Source of the DNA: Robiginitalea marina
Lineage (GTDB): Bacteria > Bacteroidota > Bacteroidia > Flavobacteriales > Flavobacteriaceae
Assembly: GCF_024006985.1 (NCBI RefSeq)
Contig: NZ_JAMXIB010000001.1
Span: forward strand, 62,001 to 126,000
Reading direction: 5' to 3'
Length of the DNA stretch: 64,000 bases
A program made the translations under genes and the position numbers. Within the stretch, counting starts at the first letter, position 1. Every line of letters starts with the position of its first letter. The notes beneath the pieces are model-generated. The model was not told the DNA's origin. It saw only the letters and a program-made list of their open reading frames with translations, and made no database searches. Shown in pieces: positions 15,786 through 23,113 of the stretch.

Positions 15786-16760
15786 ATGAAACTAGAATGG
15801 AATTGCCAAAAACTGGTCGCCTTCGGGGGCATGGCCCCTTCCGGCCACAATACCCAGCCATGGACGTTTGTGTGCGGGGAAAACAGCCTGCAGATCCACC
15901 CCGATTTCAGCCGTTCCCTGCCGATAGTAGACCCCGATAACCACGCGCTCTATATCAGCCTGGGCTGTGCTGCAGAAAACATAATCCTTGCTGCCAGGGG
16001 GGAAGGACTCCGGCCCGAACTATCCCTTGAAAAGGATTCGGCAGGGGTTGTATTTATCCACATCCGCCTGTCAGAAGCAGACCCGATACGCTACGACCCC
16101 CTGCTGGAATTTGTCGAATCGAGGCAGGTGGCCCGCAATGCATACGAAGACCGGGCTGTCCCCGCCAGGGACCTGAAGGAACTGGTCGACGCCTCCCGAA
16201 TGGATGGTGTGGAAGTCCGCACCCTTACCTCAGCGGAAAAGATAGAGGCCATGGAGCCCCTGATCATTGAAGGGAGTAACTTGCAGTTTGAGAATGAAGA
16301 TTTTGTCGGGGAACTGGTGTCCTGGATCCGGTTTTCCAAAGGGGAGGCCCGTAAAAAGCAGGATGGTATCTGGCATGCCAGTATGGGTATGCCCGCCACG
16401 GGAAGGTGCCTCGGGGAATTGATTATGAAAAAGTTCGTGTCTGCCAAAAGCGAAGCGAAACGCTGGAAAGGGCTCCTGCGCGCCTCGGCGGGGTTGGCGG
16501 TTTTCATCGCCGAAAAGGACGATATCGCCCACTGGGTGAAAGTAGGCAGGGCCTTTCAGCGGTTTGGCCTTACCGCTACGCGACTTGGGATCCAACACGC
16601 CCATGTGAACATGCCCTGCGAGGAACCTGCCGTGCGCAAAAAGCTGGCGGCAGCCCTGGGACTCGACCGGGGACACCCCCTGTTGTTGGTGCGTTTCGGG
16701 TATTCCGAACCTATGCCGTATTCCTTCCGGCGGCCGGCTGCAGAGGTCCTCAGCGAATAA
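15786..16760 (+). CDS. Acg-family nitroreductase-like FMN protein
   Basis: From the ATG at 15786 the protein has 324 residues and matches the Acg/nitroreductase-like family: an N-terminal APSGHNTQPWTF substrate/FMN segment, then SLGCAAENIILAARGEGL, a middle part with RWKGLLRASAGLAVFIAEKD, and RAFQRFGLTATRLGIQHAHVNMPCEE near the C-terminus. Mycobacterial Acg proteins belong to a dormancy regulon; their chemistry is uncertain, with loss of typical NAD(P)H use. A Crp/Fnr-like box with ideal spacing suggests induction by low oxygen or redox stress. The downstream hairpin ends this transcript. Confidence 0.85.
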   Translation: MKLEWNCQKLVAFGGMAPSGHNTQPWTFVCGENSLQIHPDFSRSLPIVDPDNHALYISLGCAAENIILAARGEGLRPELSLEKDSAGVVFIHIRLSEADPIRYDPLLEFVESRQVARNAYEDRAVPARDLKELVDASRMDGVEVRTLTSAEKIEAMEPLIIEGSNLQFENEDFVGELVSWIRFSKGEARKKQDGIWHASMGMPATGRCLGELIMKKFVSAKSEAKRWKGLLRASAGLAVFIAEKDDIAHWVKVGRAFQRFGLTATRLGIQHAHVNMPCEEPAVRKKLAAALGLDRGHPLLLVRFGYSEPMPYSFRRPAAEVLSE

Positions 16761-16777
16761 CTCCGCAGCACACAAAA

Positions 16778-16803
16778 AAAACCCGCCACAGAAGGCGGGT
16801 TTT
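16778..16803. terminator. bidirectional rho-independent terminator
   Basis: AAA-ACCCGCC / GGCGGGT-TTT with a six-base loop sits between two convergent genes. A-run and T-run on the two sides allow use in both directions. Confidence 0.9.
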
Positions 16804-16846
16804 CCTTATTTGGCCCCAAAGCGGGCTATTCGGGCAGTCAATTCAA

Positions 16847-17404
16847 TTACGGCAGGATCACCACATTAAAGGTCTGCGCGATATCCGTTTCGCCCCCGGC
16901 ATCGGCCAGGCTCCCGTCATTCGGCTTCTTCAAATCGTGCCTCAGGGTAATGGCCAGGGTCCCGGTACTGGCATCGTTGGCCGTAAGGGTGAACTCGGTC
17001 CCCAGCGGGTTGTTATTGCCATCGAAGTTGGCATAGGCAATGCTGGCGTTCAGGCCCCCGCCCACCGTAAAGAAGAACTGGTGTTCGTCATCTTCCTCTT
17101 CCACCTCTTCGGTAATGTTTTCCGCCGGGGTTTCCGTTTCGTTCAGCAAAACGATCACGCCGTTATAAGTGGTGTTGGCGGAGAGTTCCCCTGAGACCGT
17201 GACCACCGGGGCATTGGGGCCGTCCCCGTCCAGGTCCCGCGTTTGCAGGGTAATGGCAGTGCCACCGCCCTGGGGGGTGAGGGTAACCGTCATGGTGGTG
17301 ATGACTTCTTCTTCGTTGACCGGGTCCGGATCGTCATCGTCGGAGCAGGAGGCCAGCAGGATTCCGGAGAACGCGAGGAATGCTAAAAATTTACGTGTTT
17401 TCAT
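16847..17404 (-). CDS. lipoprotein accompanying the TonB receptor
   Basis: The 185-residue protein has a lipoprotein signal, MKTRKFLAFLAFSGILLASC, followed by an Asp-rich stretch SDDDDPDP, then a beta-rich region with DLDGDG and a central acidic segment (ITEEVEEEDDEHQFFFTVGGGLNA). The C-terminus has TLRHDLKKPNDG and a GGETDIAQTFNVVI ending. Flavobacteria commonly carry such a lipoprotein directly after a TonB receptor; genome annotations call it a type 1 periplasmic-binding-fold protein. It starts 29 bp downstream of the receptor, so the two are co-transcribed. It is probably a surface partner for substrate capture; the ligand is unknown. Confidence 0.7.
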   Translation of the reverse strand: MKTRKFLAFLAFSGILLASCSDDDDPDPVNEEEVITTMTVTLTPQGGGTAITLQTRDLDGDGPNAPVVTVSGELSANTTYNGVIVLLNETETPAENITEEVEEEDDEHQFFFTVGGGLNASIAYANFDGNNNPLGTEFTLTANDASTGTLAITLRHDLKKPNDGSLADAGGETDIAQTFNVVILP

Positions 17405-17433
17405 AAGGCAAGTGTTAATTAAGGTTTAAAGGA

Positions 17434-19833
17434 TTAATAGTTGAGTTTCAATTGAAGGATAATATTTCGTCCAAGGTCATCGGCAAAATACCGCTGCCGG
17501 TTCAGGTATTCGCGGTAGCGGGTATTGAGCAGGTTTTCCACCGTCAGGACCGAACTCAGGTTCAGCCCTTTGCCCAGCGGGAATTGCATCCCCGCCCTGA
17601 GCCCCAGCAAGTGGTACGCATCCGGGGGGGTGTTGATTTCCAGCACCACTTCTTCCTGTTGGGAAGGGGAGAAGACGCTGATGTTGGGGGGGAACTCGTT
17701 CTGCCGGAACACATAGGTGCTCTCCAGGCCCACTTCCAGGCCCTTCCAGGAAGGATTCCGGTAGATCAGGGTGTTCCGGGTAATGGGCGCCGGCATATTG
17801 ATCAGGGCCACGTCCTGGTCGAGTTCCTTTCCCCTGACCAGGGAAAACCGGTGTTGCGATTCCCAATGGGCCGACCACCGGTAATACCCGGAGGCATCAA
17901 AACCCAGCAGGCGCGCATCGGTTTGGCGGTAGCTCCAGACCGGGAAGGCCCCGCGGATGGTGAACTCCACCCCGGTGGGTTCCAGCAAAATAAAGTCCTG
18001 GATATGGTTCAAATAGGGCTCCAGGGTCAGTCCCCAGCGGTCGCCTTCCCGCTCATAGGCCAGGGAAACCCGGTGGGAGGTCTCGTTCCCGATTCGCAGA
18101 TCGCCGAGTTCAATACGCGCTGCCGAATGGTGCAACCCGTCGCTGAAAAGCTCTGCCGGGTTGGGTGGCCGCTGGGCAAAGGCGTAATTGGCGCGGAGCT
18201 CTGAATGGGCATCCAATTGGCGGCGTGCCCCGGCTGTGGCTGAAAGGTTGTGGAAGTCCAGCACCGGGTTGGTCAGCAGCTGGGTGCCCAGGTCCTCTAC
18301 CACGATGTCGGCAAAATCCTCGTCGTATCCGCGCTCTTCCCACCGCGAGGTGCGATAGAACTTTTGCGCATCGATGCGGTTATAGTCATAGCGCAACCCG
18401 GCTTCCACCAACCAGTCGGGCCCAAACCGGTATTCCCCGGTCAGGAACCCGCCTAGGTCGTATTTCTGGTAATCCGGAATCAGGCGGCGCACCCCGGTAT
18501 CGGGATTGGCAAAGTTGTCCTGGAAGCGGCCGAGCACGCCGGCCATCACCTTCAGGTCGCGGGAGGAATCCCACGTAAAATCGGTCATCAGGGTGTGGGT
18601 GGTCAGCTCCAGGTCTATGGCGGGCTTGTTGCGGTCGGCCCCCACCCGTACGTCGTATTCAAACCTCCGGTTATTCTGGAAGTCATACTGGGCCGTCCAT
18701 TTCCCGAGTCCTTTGATCCTAAGGTAATAGCCTGCCTTGGCCAGGTGGTGGGTAACTTCCTGCCGGGGGACCCCAAGGTCATAGGTAAAGGGTTCCACAA
18801 CGGAGGGTTCCCCGGAATTGATACTCCCGATAAGGTCGTCGATGTTCCCGATGTGGGAAGCCCGCAGTACCGCTATGTCGGCCCGGTAAAAGGAATAGTC
18901 CAGGTCCCAGCCCTGGTTGAGCAACCGTTTCCCGGTGTGGAGCGAAAGGCCTACCTCCTGCATGCCCGTGTTGGACAGGATGTAGTCCGGCGCCTCCCGG
19001 TCGCCCAGCTTTTTATAGGAAGCCTGCCCATTGAGGTACCAGCCGGAGGCAAAGGTCCGGGTTAGTTCGGTACTGGCCGACCCACCGCGTCCGTTGGATA
19101 CATAATTCAGGAGGGTTTTCCCGTACAGGGAATCCTTCACCGCAATCCGTTCACGTTCGATAATCACCAGGCCTCCGATGGCGTCCCCGGCGTATTTCAG
19201 GGCGGCGGCCCCTTTCACCACCGAAACCTGGTCAGCGGAATTGATGTCGATGTTCGGGGCGTGCTCATCCCCCCATTCCATGTCCTGCATGCGCACGCCG
19301 TCATTCAGGATCAGCACCCTGCTGCCGGTAAGCCCGCCTATGGCGGGTTTTACAATATTGCTACCCGTATTCAGGGAAGAAACCCCGCTAAGGGTGCGCA
19401 GGGCGTCGCCCAGGCTGGCCGAACTGTAGTCTTCCAGGGTCCGGGTGGAAAGACGCTGTTCCTGCCCCGTTTTGGACTGGTCTGCAAGGATGTCGCCGAA
19501 TACCTGCACCTCTTCCAGCTCCTCCAGGTGGTGCTCCATTTCAAAATCCTTTCGGGTTTCCCCCTTGATTTCAAGGTTGTATAGCAGGGTGAGGCACTGG
19601 GGGTGGGAAAGCTCTACTTCAAAATCCCCTTCGCAAAGGCCTTCAATGCGGTACCGGCCGTCCAAATCCGTAAGGGCGGCTTTCTGCTGCCCGAGAACCA
19701 GTACCGTGGCCCCGGCCAGGGGGGTCTGGTCGTGGAAATCCAGGACCCTGCCCGAGAGGGTGGCCTGACACTGCTGGGCGATAGCCGGAATTTGGAATAG
19801 TACAAGTAGCACGAGGGCTATGGGAATTCTCAT
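17434..19833 (-). CDS. TonB-dependent outer-membrane receptor
   Basis: From the ATG at 19833 (799 residues) the protein has a signal peptide MRIPIALVLLVLFQIPAIAQ, a CarboxypepD_reg-like N-terminal domain (SGRVLDFHDQTPLAGATVLV), a plug domain with LGDALRTLSGVSSLNTGSN and RVLILNDGVRMQDMEWGDEH, and a 22-strand-type barrel ending in an aromatic-terminated strand (NIILQLKLNY). An in-frame start 48 bp upstream would add charged residues before the signal and is less likely. Its neighbours (a small CxxC protein upstream and a lipoprotein downstream) suggest metal or metal-complex uptake; this is inference. Confidence 0.9.
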   Translation of the reverse strand: MRIPIALVLLVLFQIPAIAQQCQATLSGRVLDFHDQTPLAGATVLVLGQQKAALTDLDGRYRIEGLCEGDFEVELSHPQCLTLLYNLEIKGETRKDFEMEHHLEELEEVQVFGDILADQSKTGQEQRLSTRTLEDYSSASLGDALRTLSGVSSLNTGSNIVKPAIGGLTGSRVLILNDGVRMQDMEWGDEHAPNIDINSADQVSVVKGAAALKYAGDAIGGLVIIERERIAVKDSLYGKTLLNYVSNGRGGSASTELTRTFASGWYLNGQASYKKLGDREAPDYILSNTGMQEVGLSLHTGKRLLNQGWDLDYSFYRADIAVLRASHIGNIDDLIGSINSGEPSVVEPFTYDLGVPRQEVTHHLAKAGYYLRIKGLGKWTAQYDFQNNRRFEYDVRVGADRNKPAIDLELTTHTLMTDFTWDSSRDLKVMAGVLGRFQDNFANPDTGVRRLIPDYQKYDLGGFLTGEYRFGPDWLVEAGLRYDYNRIDAQKFYRTSRWEERGYDEDFADIVVEDLGTQLLTNPVLDFHNLSATAGARRQLDAHSELRANYAFAQRPPNPAELFSDGLHHSAARIELGDLRIGNETSHRVSLAYEREGDRWGLTLEPYLNHIQDFILLEPTGVEFTIRGAFPVWSYRQTDARLLGFDASGYYRWSAHWESQHRFSLVRGKELDQDVALINMPAPITRNTLIYRNPSWKGLEVGLESTYVFRQNEFPPNISVFSPSQQEEVVLEINTPPDAYHLLGLRAGMQFPLGKGLNLSSVLTVENLLNTRYREYLNRQRYFADDLGRNIILQLKLNY

Positions 19834-19896
19834 ATGCGGATTTAAGGGTGGTAATACGCGGGGGCCCCTGGGCGGGGACATAGAACAGGACGGTGG

Positions 19897-20211
19897 TTAA
19901 ACCAGTTCCAAGGCGTAGACAGGGGGTGGGCGGCAAAACAGGGCGCCTTCAAGGTGGACGGGGCAAAGGGCGGGCAGGGGTGCCTCGGCGGGATGCCCGG
20001 GCAGGGGAGCCTCAACCCTTACTTCGATGGCCTGGGCCAGGGGAGGGTGGAAAGGGGTTGATTCCAGGACCAGCGCATATTCGCACCACTCGCAGGCGGG
20101 GCCGTTTTCTTCATCGGCATGCAGGAGTCCATGCGATTCCATGCTTTTGGCCCCGAGAAAGGCCAAAAGGAGGAAGATGGAAGAAAAATAATGGAACCAC
20201 CGGGTACTCAT
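19897..20211 (-). CDS. small exported CxxC protein at the head of the TonB operon
   Basis: This 104-residue protein has one N-terminal hydrophobic helix (FHYFSSIFLLLAFLGA), then ESHGLLHADEENGPACEWCEYALVL with a CxxC pair next to His and acidic residues, and Pro-rich C-terminal segments with two further Cys (LCPVHLEGALFC). Similar small His/Cys proteins often precede TonB receptors in flavobacteria and may bind a transition metal such as zinc or copper; that role is inferred from motif and position. It ends 63 bp before the receptor start. A 9-bp inverted repeat lies 30-58 bp upstream of its ATG. Confidence 0.65.
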   Translation of the reverse strand: MSTRWFHYFSSIFLLLAFLGAKSMESHGLLHADEENGPACEWCEYALVLESTPFHPPLAQAIEVRVEAPLPGHPAEAPLPALCPVHLEGALFCRPPPVYALELV

Positions 20212-20240
20212 AGGGGCGAAATTACAATTTTAGCGTCTGG

Positions 20241-20269
20241 CCAAGTGTTAACGAAATGTGAACACTTGG
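20241..20269. promoter_or_regulatory. 29-bp palindrome, putative operator of the TonB operon
   Basis: CCAAGTGTT-N11-AACACTTGG is a perfect 9-bp inverted repeat between the end of the ArsC-like gene and the start of the TonB unit. No T-run follows on either strand, which argues against a terminator. Possible minus-strand -7 elements (TAAAATTG 20225-20232 or TAATTTCG 20217-20224) lie just downstream. Confidence 0.45.
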
Positions 20270-20273
20270 GATT

Positions 20274-20639
20274 TCAGATTTTAATGATGTCCGTCGGGGT
20301 TTCCACCAAAATAGTCAGGTCTCCCCGTAGCGCAATTGGTTGTTTCATGATCTCGGGGTGTTTTTTGATCATTTTGATCCAGTCTTCCGAGGAAAACTCA
20401 TGGGGCTCGAAGTGATTTTTATAGGTGGGGTGTTCCTGGTTGACCAGGTCCCTCACTTCCAGGCCGAGCCTTCCCGCCAGTTCGCTGATTTGGGTACCCG
20501 TCAGGGGGGTTTTCAGGAGGTCGATTTCCTGTACCGGAAGGCCCTCTGCCCGGGCATAGGCAATAGTTTGTCTGGCCCGGCTGGAATTCGAATTGTAATA
20601 CAGGGTGATCATTCGGTCTGAGGTGGCAATTTCTCCCAT
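20274..20639 (-). CDS. ArsC/Spx-like thioredoxin-fold protein lacking the catalytic cysteine
   Basis: About 121 residues from the ATG at 20639 (20645 is an alternative). The sequence ITLYYNSNSSRARQTIAYARAEGL, LKTPLTGTQISELAGRLGLEVRDLVN, and IMKQPIALRGDLTILVETP follow the ArsC-family layout, including the late xxRPI-like element as KQPIALRG. However, the site that holds the reactive Cys in arsenate reductases and the CxxC of Spx reads NSNSSRAR with no Cys, and the protein contains no cysteine at all. It is therefore not an arsenate reductase of known type; a binding or regulatory role is more plausible. It follows the small gene at 20661-20876 in a probable operon. Confidence 0.75.
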   Translation of the reverse strand: MGEIATSDRMITLYYNSNSSRARQTIAYARAEGLPVQEIDLLKTPLTGTQISELAGRLGLEVRDLVNQEHPTYKNHFEPHEFSSEDWIKMIKKHPEIMKQPIALRGDLTILVETPTDIIKI

Positions 20640-20660
20640 GGTCAATCGATTTTCGGAGGG

Positions 20661-20876
20661 TTAATCCCCTTTTTGATGTGTTTCAAGGTGGTGCCAAAGC
20701 AACTGCTTCAGGGAGGTGAGGTATTCCTGGAGGACACGGGTGTCAATTTGTGGGTGTTCGCTGACCGGGAGGGTAATCGGGTTCTCCCCCAGATACTGGT
20801 AGAGCTCCGGGTAATTGGTCTCGATGTTGCTGGTCAGCAGGGTAATGTCCTCCAGCAGGGTTTTCATATCCTTCAT
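20661..20876 (-). CDS. small conserved protein of the stress cluster
   Basis: The ATG at 20876 gives 71 residues, MKDMKTLLEDITLLTSNIET, with YPELYQYLGENPITLP and a C-terminal LTSLKQLLWHHLETH; a start at 20867 is also possible. It appears as a short helical cytoplasmic protein of the type often found beside universal stress proteins in Bacteroidota; the function is unknown to me. A minus-strand -7-like TACCTTCG (20903-20910) lies exactly 33 bp from the Crp/Fnr-like box centred at 20939.5. The start matches the ~60-bp rule seen at the other boxes. Confidence 0.65.
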   Translation of the reverse strand: MKDMKTLLEDITLLTSNIETNYPELYQYLGENPITLPVSEHPQIDTRVLQEYLTSLKQLLWHHLETHQKGD

Positions 20877-20902
20877 GACAGCTGGTTTTTGGGATCCAAC
20901 AA

Positions 20903-20910
20903 CGAAGGTA
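20903..20910 (-). promoter_or_regulatory. -7 element of the small-protein/ArsC-like operon
   Basis: On the minus strand the sequence reads TACCTTCG (TAnnTTTG with one change), 27 bp before the ATG at 20876. Confidence 0.45.
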
Positions 20911-20933
20911 GCGAGCACATGGCTAAAGGAAAA

Positions 20934-20945
20934 TGACCGGGGTCA
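20934..20945. promoter_or_regulatory. Crp/Fnr-like box 1 of the divergent stress promoters
   Basis: ATGACCGGGGTCA contains TGACC-N2-GGTCA. The centre is 33 bp from the minus-strand -7 element, so this box probably activates the leftward operon. It is 32 bp from box 2. Confidence 0.6.
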
Positions 20946-20965
20946 CTTTGCCGGGACAGCCCCGC

Positions 20966-20977
20966 TGACCCAGGTCA
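20966..20977. promoter_or_regulatory. Crp/Fnr-like box 2, upstream of the UspA gene
   Basis: TGACCCAGGTCA followed by TTTT. The centre is 33 bp from TACCTTTA (21001-21008), so it probably activates the rightward gene. Confidence 0.6.
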
Positions 20978-21000
20978 TTTTATCCCATTGAGCTACCCTT

Positions 21001-21008
21001 TACCTTTA
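21001..21008 (+). promoter_or_regulatory. -7 element of the UspA gene
   Basis: TACCTTTA followed by GG. It gives a leader of about 17-20 bases before the TTG start at 21031. Confidence 0.5.
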
Positions 21009-21030
21009 GGGGGTAAAAAATCCTGAAGCC

Positions 21031-21870
21031 TTGAAGACCATCCTTTACGCCACCGATTACTCGGAGAATTCCGCCCCTGCCCTGCAGTTTGCCTATCGGA
21101 TCAGCAAGGTGCTGAACGCACGCCTGCTGGCCATCCACGTTTTTGACTATCCCACCATCCTTCAGACCGAAGTACAGGAACCTTTTCCCCACCTGGAAGA
21201 AGACGCCTTTAAAGCGCATACCCGGAGGCTGAAGGATTTTTGCAGGTCCCACCTTGGCGAAGGCGCCAAAGTGGAAATCGAAGCCCTCGAACATAAAAAT
21301 GTCAGGGAGGCAATTGCAGGCAAGGCCCTCGAGGAAGGGGCTTCCCTGCTGGTGGTCGGCATGAAGGGCGGCAGTGCCCTGCGGGAACTGTTGATGGGCA
21401 ACACCACCAAAAAGCTTATCGAAGAAGCACCCTGCCCGGTCTTGTCGATCCCTGGGGATGCTTCATTCAATGGCTTGGAGACGATCGTATATGCCACCGA
21501 TTTCGAGGAAGAAGACATAGCCGTGCTCAGGGAACTCGCACCCGTGGCAGCGGCTTTTCAGGCCCGTATCAGGGCTGTCCACATCGCCTCGGACAAGGAA
21601 TATGCCAACCTGCAGCGCAGGGAATGGTTCCAGGAGGCACTCAAAAAGGAGCTTCCTGAAGCCAAAATCACCTTCGAGCAGGAGGTTTCAGAGCACGCTT
21701 TCGAGGCCCTCAGGGTTTACCTGGGCGACCACAACGCTGACCTGGTGGTGATGCTGGAGCGCAAGAGGAAAGGGTTCCTCGAACCAATCTTCCATCGCGA
21801 CAGGGTAAAAAAGATGGAATCCTACGGGAGGATCCCCCTGATGGCCTTCCACGAAAAAAATTTCCAGTAA
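21031..21870 (+). CDS. tandem universal stress protein (UspA)
   Basis: The 279-residue protein starts at TTG 21031 (MKTILYATDYSENSAPALQF). It contains two Usp domains: residues 1-145, with the ATP-loop-like GMKGGSALRELLMGNTTKKLIEEAPCPVL, and 146-279 with ETIVYATDFEEEDIAVL. The first domain has the G-x2-G-x9-G(S/T)-like pattern partially (GMKGG...MGNTTKK); the second ends with a degenerate version (MLERKRKGFLEPIFHRDRVKKM). Such tandem Usps are induced in anaerobic or stationary conditions in many bacteria. Box 2 and a good -7 element lie directly upstream. A membrane protein follows 18 bp later. Confidence 0.9.
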   Translation: MKTILYATDYSENSAPALQFAYRISKVLNARLLAIHVFDYPTILQTEVQEPFPHLEEDAFKAHTRRLKDFCRSHLGEGAKVEIEALEHKNVREAIAGKALEEGASLLVVGMKGGSALRELLMGNTTKKLIEEAPCPVLSIPGDASFNGLETIVYATDFEEEDIAVLRELAPVAAAFQARIRAVHIASDKEYANLQRREWFQEALKKELPEAKITFEQEVSEHAFEALRVYLGDHNADLVVMLERKRKGFLEPIFHRDRVKKMESYGRIPLMAFHEKNFQ

Positions 21871-21888
21871 CCTCCTAAACCCAGACCC

Positions 21889-22182
21889 ATGGCCAGAAGA
21901 ATCTTCAGAATCGTCATGGCGGTGGCCATAGCCATAGCCATTTACCTTTATCTCAGCAGGGAGGCCCATACCGCGGTATTTTCCATAGTTGCCTCCAGCC
22001 TTGCTTTCCTCCTGTTCAGTTTTGGGGTGCACGGGCTCATTGCCCATTCCCTGCATCCAAAATTCAAGGGCAACATCATAGTTTACCCCATGTGGATGTG
22101 GGTCCTATGGGCTATCCTCTTCCTGTTGTTCGTCTTCTTGCTCATCCCACAGTTCTGTCCCGGCTTCGCGGTTATTCCCTGA
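21889..22182 (+). CDS. small membrane protein following UspA
   Basis: The 97-residue protein has three hydrophobic helices: RIVMAVAIAIAIYLYL, FSIVASSLAFLLFSFGVHGLI and MWVLWAILFLLFVFLLIPQF. No catalytic motif is visible. Its 18-bp spacing from uspA suggests co-transcription and so possible inclusion in the Crp/Fnr-like regulon. Function is unknown. Confidence 0.65.
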   Translation: MARRIFRIVMAVAIAIAIYLYLSREAHTAVFSIVASSLAFLLFSFGVHGLIAHSLHPKFKGNIIVYPMWMWVLWAILFLLFVFLLIPQFCPGFAVIP

Positions 22183-22300
22183 CGGCTGGCCTTTGGGCTA
22201 TTGAGCCAGGTGAAAATGGATGCGGGAACAAACGGCGGTTCACATACAATGCGATACCTTTATGGGGCCGGCCGGTTGGCAGGCGCCAATTCAGTAGCCA

Positions 22301-23017
22301 ATGACAATTAGGAATTCCTGTTTTCTCTTCTTCTTTTCCCTCCTGCTAATGCAGGGATGCACCGCCCAGTCGCGCCTGGAGCCGAAACAAGCCAGGGTGT
22401 TGACGGCCGAAACCTTCAATTACTACCTGTACTATCCGCCGGGTTACCGGGATGGGGGTGAAAGCGAGTACCCCCTCCTGTTATTTTTGCATGGGGGAGG
22501 GGATGCAGGGGGCACCCTGGAGATGCTCCGCGAAAGTGGCCCGCCCAGGCTCCTTGCCGAAGGCAATGACTTTCCCTTCCTGATCCTGGCCCCCCAAAAC
22601 CCCTATAAAAAGCAATGGTGGAACACAAGGGCCGTTATGGAACTACTGGAACAGGTCATTGCAGAAAACCGGGTCGACCGCAACCGCCTCTACCTCACCG
22701 GGCTGAGCCGCGGGGGCAGTGCGTGCTGGGAACTGGCCACCCAGTACCCTGGTACTTTTGCCGCCATGGCCGTGGTCTGCGGGATGGCCCCGGCACCCTA
22801 TGCCCACTGGATCGACCGGGAGATGGGCATCAGGGTGTTTCACGGCACTGAAGACGAGGTGATCCCCTTTTCGGAATCGGAGGAAATGGTCGCCAGGCTG
22901 CGCAGCCTGGGCTATGAGGTCACCTTTACGGCCTATGAAGGCGTGGGTCATAATGCCTGGGAGCGGGCCTACCTGGAAGAGGGCCTCTACGACTGGTTTT
23001 TGCAATTTTCCAGGTGA
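22301..23017 (+). CDS. exported alpha/beta-hydrolase (esterase/peptidase-like lipoprotein)
   Basis: The 238-residue protein has a lipoprotein signal (FFFSLLLMQGC) and a hydrolase fold close to predicted esterase/phospholipase-carboxylesterase enzymes: oxyanion segment LLLFLHGGGDAGG, nucleophile motif GLSRGGSACW (Ser), acid in FHGTEDEVIPFSES, and catalytic His in GVGHNAWERAY. It would act at the cell surface or in the periplasm on a small ester or peptide. It is followed 97 bp later by a DUF255 gene; shared transcription is possible but not shown. Confidence 0.85.
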   Translation: MTIRNSCFLFFFSLLLMQGCTAQSRLEPKQARVLTAETFNYYLYYPPGYRDGGESEYPLLLFLHGGGDAGGTLEMLRESGPPRLLAEGNDFPFLILAPQNPYKKQWWNTRAVMELLEQVIAENRVDRNRLYLTGLSRGGSACWELATQYPGTFAAMAVVCGMAPAPYAHWIDREMGIRVFHGTEDEVIPFSESEEMVARLRSLGYEVTFTAYEGVGHNAWERAYLEEGLYDWFLQFSR

Positions 23018-23113
23018 GCGCCCCGGCGTCGTGACCCCCATGCGGAATCCTTTTGCCTTCAAATCCGCGGCGATTCGTACTTTTGGGCAGAACCCCCCAA
23101 AAAGCACCCGGGC

